Below are positions 59,354-64,000 of a stretch of 64,000 bases of DNA, one piece after another. Below the pieces are notes generated by a model. That model was not told the DNA's origin, searched no databases, and saw only the letters and a list, made by a program, of their open reading frames with translations. Both the position numbers and the translations under genes were made by a program. Origin of the DNA: Streptomyces sp. NBC_00620. GTDB taxonomy: Bacteria; Actinomycetota; Actinomycetes; Streptomycetales; Streptomycetaceae. The DNA lies in NCBI RefSeq assembly GCF_026341825.1, contig NZ_JAPENY010000001.1:2666001-2730000 (forward strand), written 5' to 3'. The stretch's first letter is position 1. The number at the start of each line of letters is the position of its first letter.

Positions 59354-60583
59354 TCAGACGGCACTTCCCGCGGCCCACGCGCTCCACGACAAGTTCCAGC
59401 CGTTGAGCCCGTTGTCCGGCGAGACGGTCTTGTCGGGGGAGTTCTCGACGGTCACGACGTCCCCAATGAGGGAGTTGTCGTAGAACCACTTGGCGGTCGT
59501 GTCCCCCTGAGCACCCTGCACATCGGCCATCCCCACACAGCCGTGGCTGGTGCCCTCCCGGCCGAAGGGCGGATTGCCCTTGTTGTACCAGTAGTTGCCG
59601 TGGATGAAGGTGCCGGAGGTGGTCAGGCGCATCGCGTGCGGCACGTCCGGGATGTCGTACTCGCCGCCGAGTCCGACCGTCCGGCTGTTCATCCGCGTCT
59701 GCGTGAACTTCTCGGAGATCACCATCTGCCCGTTGTACGTGGTGTGATCCGGGCTGCCCGCCGAGATCGGGACCTTCCTGAGGGTCTTCCCGTCCCGCAC
59801 GACCGTCATGGTCTGCGTGTTGACGTCGACGGTGGACACCTGGGAACGCCCGATGGTGAAGGTGACGGTCTTCTTCTGCACGCCGTAGACGCCGTTCGCG
59901 CCCTCGACGCCGTCCAGGTCGATCTTCATTGTGACCTTGGAACCGGCCTTCCAGTACTCCTCGGGCCGGAAGTCGAGCCGCTGCGCCCCGAACCAGTGCC
60001 CCACCACCTGCTGCCCGCTGCTCGAGGAGACCGTGATGTGCGACTGCACGGCCTTCTTGTCGCTGATCACCTTGTCGAAGTTGAAGGAGACCGGCATCCC
60101 GACGCCGACCGTGGTGCCGTTGTCGGGCGTGTACGTCCCGATGAAGCTGTTGCTGGAAGTGACCGTCGTGAAGATGGAGTTGGCAGCGGAGGTGCGCCCG
60201 CTCGAGTCCTTCGCGGTGGCCGATATCTGGTACTTCGTCCCACGCTCCAGCTGCTCCTTCGGCTTCCAGGAGCTCCCGTCCGCGGATATCGCGCCGGGTA
60301 CGGCTGCCCCGGTCCCCGACACCGTCATCTTCACGTCGGTGAGCTTGCCGTCGCTGACCTTCACGCCGGTCGCGTTGATCGACGCGTCCGTCGAACCGTC
60401 CTTGGCGGAGATGACGAGTTTCGCCGTGGACGTCTTGACCGAACTCCCGCCGTTCTCTGCGTCCTTGCCGTTCTTGCTGTCGGCGTTCGCGCTGCCACCG
60501 CAGGCGGTGAGGGTGAGGGCGCCGACCATCAGGGCGGCACAGGCCCCCAGTGCGCGCCGCGCTGTATTGTCCGGCGTTGCCAC
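59354..60583 (-). CDS. Lipoprotein L,D-transpeptidase with Ig-like domains (YkuD family)
   Basis: 409 residues from ATG 60583. Lipoprotein signal with lipobox LTAC (Cys ~28), a polar linker, two Ig-like beta domains (~50-245), then the YkuD catalytic domain with HGNYW and TSHGCVGM (nucleophile Cys ~349). This is the LdtMt2-type architecture of actinobacteria. It forms 3-3 cross-links in peptidoglycan outside the membrane and is inhibited by carbapenems in related species. The C-terminal Trp/Gly-rich segment (NGLNGWNLSWSAW) is also family-typical. Confidence 0.94.
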   Translation of the reverse strand: MATPDNTARRALGACAALMVGALTLTACGGSANADSKNGKDAENGGSSVKTSTAKLVISAKDGSTDASINATGVKVSDGKLTDVKMTVSGTGAAVPGAISADGSSWKPKEQLERGTKYQISATAKDSSGRTSAANSIFTTVTSSNSFIGTYTPDNGTTVGVGMPVSFNFDKVISDKKAVQSHITVSSSSGQQVVGHWFGAQRLDFRPEEYWKAGSKVTMKIDLDGVEGANGVYGVQKKTVTFTIGRSQVSTVDVNTQTMTVVRDGKTLRKVPISAGSPDHTTYNGQMVISEKFTQTRMNSRTVGLGGEYDIPDVPHAMRLTTSGTFIHGNYWYNKGNPPFGREGTSHGCVGMADVQGAQGDTTAKWFYDNSLIGDVVTVENSPDKTVSPDNGLNGWNLSWSAWAAGSAV

Positions 60584-61023
60584 GGGCTGCTCCAGATTCT
60601 TGTGATGTGCGTGATCCGCTCCAGTACGTCGAGAAAGAGCGACCGGCGCCGGGAAGGGTTCCCTCCGTCGCCGGTGAACACCATCACGTGACAGAACCGG
60701 GACAATCCCCCAACGCCCGCCCCCGAAACGCCCCGGCTCCTAGCCCCTACCGCCCGCCCCCTCCACACACCCCAGACACACCGGACACCCCGCAGCCGCC
60801 CACCGGCGGGAGGGGGCGTGCCGGTACGTCCAAAGCCCGTCGCGTACGTTCGCGTCACCGGACGCTTCCCTGCCCGGCCAACGTCTGATCCGGCGGCGAC
60901 GGGCGGACGTACCGGCACGCCCCCGACCCACCCACCCGGCATCAGCCCCGGTCCCGCCCTTCCAGCCCCTCCAAGCCCTCCGCCAGCACCTCCGCCAAAT
61001 GCCGCCCCCGGCACGCCTCCCGC
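60584..61023. other. 440-base gap upstream of the L,D-transpeptidase gene
   Basis: No gene is supported; the sequence is Pro/Arg-codon-like low complexity. It contains the 20-bp inverted repeat at 60812-60924 and must include the transpeptidase promoter at its left end. Confidence 0.55.
60812..60924. repeat. 20-bp perfect inverted repeat, 73-base spacing
   Basis: GGGGGCGTGCCGGTACGTCC at 60812-60831 is the exact reverse complement of 60905-60924. It lies in the gene-free gap downstream of the P1 peptidase gene. It could fold in a transcript or be the ends of a lost small element. Confidence 0.85.
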
Positions 61024-62052
61024 CTACCGACCTCCGTACAGCTCCTCGTACGCCGGCCACACCCCACCCGCCCCGTCCACCGATTCCGCCGCCCGCACCG
61101 CCCGTACGATCGCCCGCGTCACCACGTCCGCGCCCGCCGCAAGAACGGCGTTGAGCGCGAGGGGGTGCTCGTCGGCGAGTGGCCGGGCACCCGTGGCCAG
61201 TGCGAACACCGTGTCCCCGTCGTTCAGCAGGTGCACCGGACGCACGGCGCGCGCGATGCCGTCGTGCGCCGTGCCCGCGAGCTTCTGCGCCTGCGCGCGC
61301 GAGATGTCGGCGTCGGTGGCGACGACCGCGAGCGTGGTGTTCAGCGGGGGAGTTCCGTTCCTCGCGATGGCTTCGGCCAGCCGCCGCTGCGCCGCCTCGT
61401 GCACCTCCGCCGACGGATACGGCGTACGCCCCTGCAGCAACTCCCCGTACAGCGCCCCCGTTTCCGGCTGCATCACCGACCCCGCCGCGTTGGCCACCAC
61501 CAGCGCGGCCACCGTGATCCCCGAGTCGAGCACGACGCTCGCGGTGCCGATGCCGCCCTTGACCGTGCCGGCCACCGCCCCGGTACCGGCGCCCACGCAG
61601 CCCTCCCGCACCGCAGTGCCGGGCTCGCTCGCGTCGGCCGCCTCGACCGCCGCGCGCCCCGTGGAAGCGTCCGGCCTGGCCCGGAAGTCGCCGCCGCGGC
61701 CCAGGTCGAAGACGGCGGCGGCGGGAACGACCGGCACGACGTGCGCGGGATCGGGACCGACCCGCACCCCGCGTCCGCGCTCCTCCAGCCAGGCCATCAC
61801 GCCGGACGCCGAGTCCAGTCCGTACGCGCTGCCGCCGGTCAGTACGACCGCCTCGACCTTCTGCACCAGGTTGCGCGGGTCGAGCGCGTCGGTCTCCTTG
61901 GTGCCTGGCCCGCCGCCGCGCACGTCCACGGCCGCGGTGGCGCCGCCCGGAGGGGCGAGCACGACCGTGGTGCCGGTGAGCCAACCGTCGCCGGTACACG
62001 TCGCGTGCCCCACCCGCAGACCCGCGACATCCGTCAGAGCGTCAACTGTCAT
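61024..62052 (-). CDS. P1-family (DmpA/S58-like) peptidase
   Basis: 342 residues from ATG 62052. TDVAGLRVGHATCTGDGWLT, GGGPGTKETDALDPRNLVQ and LTGGSAYGLDSASGVMAWLE are the family N-terminal signature. GAGTGAVAGTVKGGIGTAS and PPLNTTLAVVATDADI hold the region around the self-cleavage/nucleophile residue of DmpA-like Ntn hydrolases. Characterised relatives are aminopeptidases acting on D- or beta-peptides. It follows the LtrA gene by 17 bases on the same strand, forming an operon. Confidence 0.9.
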   Translation of the reverse strand: MTVDALTDVAGLRVGHATCTGDGWLTGTTVVLAPPGGATAAVDVRGGGPGTKETDALDPRNLVQKVEAVVLTGGSAYGLDSASGVMAWLEERGRGVRVGPDPAHVVPVVPAAAVFDLGRGGDFRARPDASTGRAAVEAADASEPGTAVREGCVGAGTGAVAGTVKGGIGTASVVLDSGITVAALVVANAAGSVMQPETGALYGELLQGRTPYPSAEVHEAAQRRLAEAIARNGTPPLNTTLAVVATDADISRAQAQKLAGTAHDGIARAVRPVHLLNDGDTVFALATGARPLADEHPLALNAVLAAGADVVTRAIVRAVRAAESVDGAGGVWPAYEELYGGR

Positions 62053-62069
62053 GGCGACAGTGTTTCCCG

Positions 62070-63341
62070 CTACGCGGCCCGCGCTTCCTCCCGCGTGACC
62101 ATCCGCGCCGTCAACGTCACCCCGACCGCCACCGACAGCGCCGATACGACGCCCGCCGCGAGCACCGCCCAGTCGCCCAGGAACGTGCACAGGATGACCA
62201 GCAAGGCGGTGGTCGGCAGGACGGCCTGCTGCGCGATGCCCACCTTGAAGTAGCGAGAATGCAGCAGCCACACGGTGAGGAGGTACAGCGCCGTCGGCAG
62301 TGTCACCGCGGCGGACGCGGCGAGCGTCGAGATGTGCGCCTTGCCGACCGCCTGCTCGACCGCGACCTCCAGCCCCGCTCCGATCGCGGCCGCCGACGCG
62401 AAGACCAGGTAGTGGCCGTAGCCCCACAGGAACGCCTGCCTGTTGGTCCGCAGATGTCCGTGGATCGGCACCACGAAGTAGATCCACCACGCGGAGAAGA
62501 CGATCAGCAGCCCGCCCGCGGCGATCGGCAGCAGTTCTCCGAGCGCCTCGTTCTCGTCCGCGCCCGACTTCACGGCGACCGTGGCCGCGGCGATCGTCTC
62601 GCCCAGGACGATGATCGTGAACAGGCCGTACCGCTCGGAGATGTGGTGCGGATGCCAGGACGACTTGGCATCCTTCTCCGCGAACAGAGGGACGCACAAC
62701 TCGGCGACGGCCATCACCAGGAACACCCAGGGCCGCGCGGACTCCGGCAGGACCAGCAGCCCCAGCCAGCCGACCTGGCACAACAGCACGCCTCCCGCGT
62801 ACCGCAGTGCCATGGTTCTCTCGGCCCCCTCGGTGGACCGTGCCACCCGCAGCCACTGCGCGATCATCGCGAACCGCATGATCGCGTACCCGAGCCAGAC
62901 GAGCAGGAAGTCGTGGTCCTCGGCCGCCCGCGACACCCCGGCGGCGAGTACGAGGACACCGGCGATCTGCACCAACGTGACGACCCGGTAGAGCGCGTCG
63001 TCGTTGTCGTACGCCGAGGCGAACCAGGTGAAGTTCATCCAGGCCCACCAGATCGCGAAGAAGAGCATCGCGTAGTTGAGGATGCCCTCACCCGCATGTC
63101 CCTCGGCCACGGCGTGCACCAGCTGGATGCCCGCCTGGGCGATGGCCACGACGAAACACAGGTCGAAGAAGAGCTCCAGCGGCGACGCGACCCGGTGTGC
63201 CTCGTCGCGGCCACGAGCGGCCATGGTGCGCAACGGCCCACGACCGGCAGGCCGTGAGGTCGGTGCGGATGCGGATGCGGATGCGGAACCGGCACCGGGG
63301 CTCGAGCCGGAACTGGAACTGGAACTGGCACGGGACGTCAT
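62070..63341 (-). CDS. Low-temperature-requirement A (LtrA) family membrane protein
   Basis: 423 residues from ATG 63341. A Ser/Ala-rich leader precedes VASPLELFFDLCFVVAIAQA, the LtrA entry motif, then WWAWMNFTWFASAYDNDDAL, HHISERYGLFTIIVLGETIA and about ten more membrane helices. The family is named from a Listeria gene needed for growth in the cold; biochemical function unknown. Likely cotranscribed with the P1 peptidase. Divergent from the small gene at 63598. Confidence 0.92.
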   Translation of the reverse strand: MTSRASSSSSSGSSPGAGSASASASAPTSRPAGRGPLRTMAARGRDEAHRVASPLELFFDLCFVVAIAQAGIQLVHAVAEGHAGEGILNYAMLFFAIWWAWMNFTWFASAYDNDDALYRVVTLVQIAGVLVLAAGVSRAAEDHDFLLVWLGYAIMRFAMIAQWLRVARSTEGAERTMALRYAGGVLLCQVGWLGLLVLPESARPWVFLVMAVAELCVPLFAEKDAKSSWHPHHISERYGLFTIIVLGETIAAATVAVKSGADENEALGELLPIAAGGLLIVFSAWWIYFVVPIHGHLRTNRQAFLWGYGHYLVFASAAAIGAGLEVAVEQAVGKAHISTLAASAAVTLPTALYLLTVWLLHSRYFKVGIAQQAVLPTTALLVILCTFLGDWAVLAAGVVSALSVAVGVTLTARMVTREEARAA

Positions 63342-63597
63342 ACGGCCAAGCACAGCAGAAAAGTCCCGGAAATTCTTGTGAATGCGTTCACAAGCAGACT
63401 CGGGTCCAACGTCCCCCGGGGATGACCTGGTCAGACGGGGCAGGGCGACCCGCGCCCGCCGTACGGGAGGACCTTCGGTCTCCGCTGGGGGACCGACGCG
63501 GCCGGTCAGTTCCTCGTCGCGGGCGTGCCCGCCGGGGTGCCGAGGCCCCCAGCTGAGCCGGGGTGGGCCGCCGTCCCCCTCGGCGTACCCTGAAGGC

Positions 63598-63783
63598 ATG
63601 AGTACCGCCCCCGCCCCCGAACCGCGCGATCCCAAGCCTGCCGCGCTGGTCTTCGACGACCCGCTGAGCCAGCAGTCCTCGGACGATACGGACCGCGGGT
63701 GGGGCGAGCGGTCCGGCAGCGACAGCGACAGCGCGGCCGACCTGAAGCGCTTCCTCGACGAGAAGCCGCCCCACCACATCTGA
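63598..63783 (+). CDS. 61-residue acidic hypothetical protein
   Basis: ATG 63598. MSTAPAPEPRDPKPAALVFD, then DPLSQQSSDDTDRGWGER and a final LKRFLDEKPPHHI: a polar, acidic, probably disordered small protein. The end (DLKRFLDEKPPHHI) is familiar from small conserved Streptomyces proteins. Function unknown; divergent from LtrA. Confidence 0.7.
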   Translation: MSTAPAPEPRDPKPAALVFDDPLSQQSSDDTDRGWGERSGSDSDSAADLKRFLDEKPPHHI

Positions 63784-63797
63784 ACCCCGCGCCACCA

Positions 63798-63860
63798 CGC
63801 CTTAGCCTCACCCCACCACGTCTTAGCCTCGCCCCAGCGTGTCTTGGCCCCGCCCCACCA
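63798..63860 (+). repeat. Three 21-bp imperfect tandem repeats
   Basis: Units beginning near 63798, 63819 and 63840 share the pattern CG(C/T)CTT(A/G)GCC-C-CCCCA. They sit between the convergent small gene and mscL; possibly a slippage product. Confidence 0.6.
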
Positions 63861-63889
63861 CCGCCGGGCCCCGGCCCACAGCCGTGCCG

Positions 63890-64000
63890 CTAACTCTCGC
63901 TGTGCCCCGAACCGCGCTGCGCCACCAAGGCGTCGCGGATCTCCTTGAGCACCTCCAGCTCGGTGATCTCCATGACCTCCTGCGTGCCCTCCTTCGCCTT
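63890..64000 (-). CDS. mscL: C-terminal end of a large-conductance mechanosensitive channel (MscL), cut by window edge
   Basis: Only the last 36 residues are present, ending EITELEVLKEIRDALVAQRG plus a short tail. A cytoplasmic C-terminal helix of the form (T/L)EIRDxLxAQR is characteristic of actinobacterial MscL, which releases solutes on osmotic downshock. The channel part lies beyond the window, so the call rests on this helix alone. Confidence 0.6.
   Translation of the reverse strand, partial: KAKEGTQEVMEITELEVLKEIRDALVAQRGSGHSES

Overview
The window is high-G+C actinobacterial DNA and almost certainly comes from a Streptomyces chromosome. The evidence is strong GC bias at third codon positions, many GTG starts, many TetR/MarR/GntR/WYL/IclR regulators, Tat-type secreted proteins, an HrdD-type sigma factor, and actinomycete integrative-element genes next to a tRNA-Arg(CCT). 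The right third (about 48-64 kb: PAT-like acetyltransferase, hrdD, TetR regulator, MFS, fru genes, L,D-transpeptidase, MscL tail) looks like conserved core. From memory it resembles the hrdD/fru neighbourhood of S. coelicolor; I could not check this.

Layout. 0-5.3 kb: a cell-surface cluster (BioF2/CelD-like acetyltransferase end, DegT-like aminotransferase, membrane acyltransferase), then a TetR regulator divergent from an alpha/beta-hydrolase lipoprotein. 5.3-9.5 kb: Tat-exported metallo-beta-lactamase-fold hydrolase, DUF2252 protein, a carboxymuconolactone-decarboxylase-like protein, and two gene remnants. 9.7-11.8 kb: a TetR regulator divergent from a tautomerase and a zinc alcohol dehydrogenase, with paired operators between them. 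11.9-13.9 kb: a very unusual sigma factor fused to membrane segments and further DNA-binding domains. 14-18.4 kb: S28 peptidase running into a low-GC membrane-protein gene, small unknowns, an MFS transporter and a DUF1801 protein. 18.5-23.2 kb: an HTH/MmyB-type regulator divergent from a four-gene SDR/VOC operon, separated by a 55-bp near-complete palindrome.

22.7-33.9 kb is a mobile region. It holds an istB scrap, an IS630-type element (TA target) interrupted by a complete ISL3-type element (38-bp terminal repeats, 8-bp target duplication) and by a 392-bp element carrying a small membrane protein. Next comes a low-GC 901-residue protein that reads as HEPN (RNase-like) - STAND/NB-ARC ATPase - helical repeats - cold-shock-like domain. 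This is the best candidate for an undescribed defence system. Beyond it lies a decayed actinomycete integrative element (SUKH protein, ATP-binding regulator, NUDIX, GntR/KorSA-like regulator) between a tRNA-Arg 3'-half remnant and the intact tRNA-Arg(CCT).

34-48 kb: ABC exporter divergent from a two-component system, a Tat lipoprotein amine oxidase, a tandem-IclR regulator, an M6 metalloprotease with a perfect CRP-like site upstream, TetR plus DHA2 efflux pump, MarR divergent from a DODA-type dioxygenase, and a PAT-like acetyltransferase. 48-64 kb: hrdD preceded by a perfect sigma-R-type promoter, TetR, WYL regulator, second DHA2 pump, DeoR regulator with fruK and fruA (joined by an odd repeat-bearing ORF), a DUF6227-like protein, L,D-transpeptidase, P1 peptidase, LtrA protein and the end of MscL.
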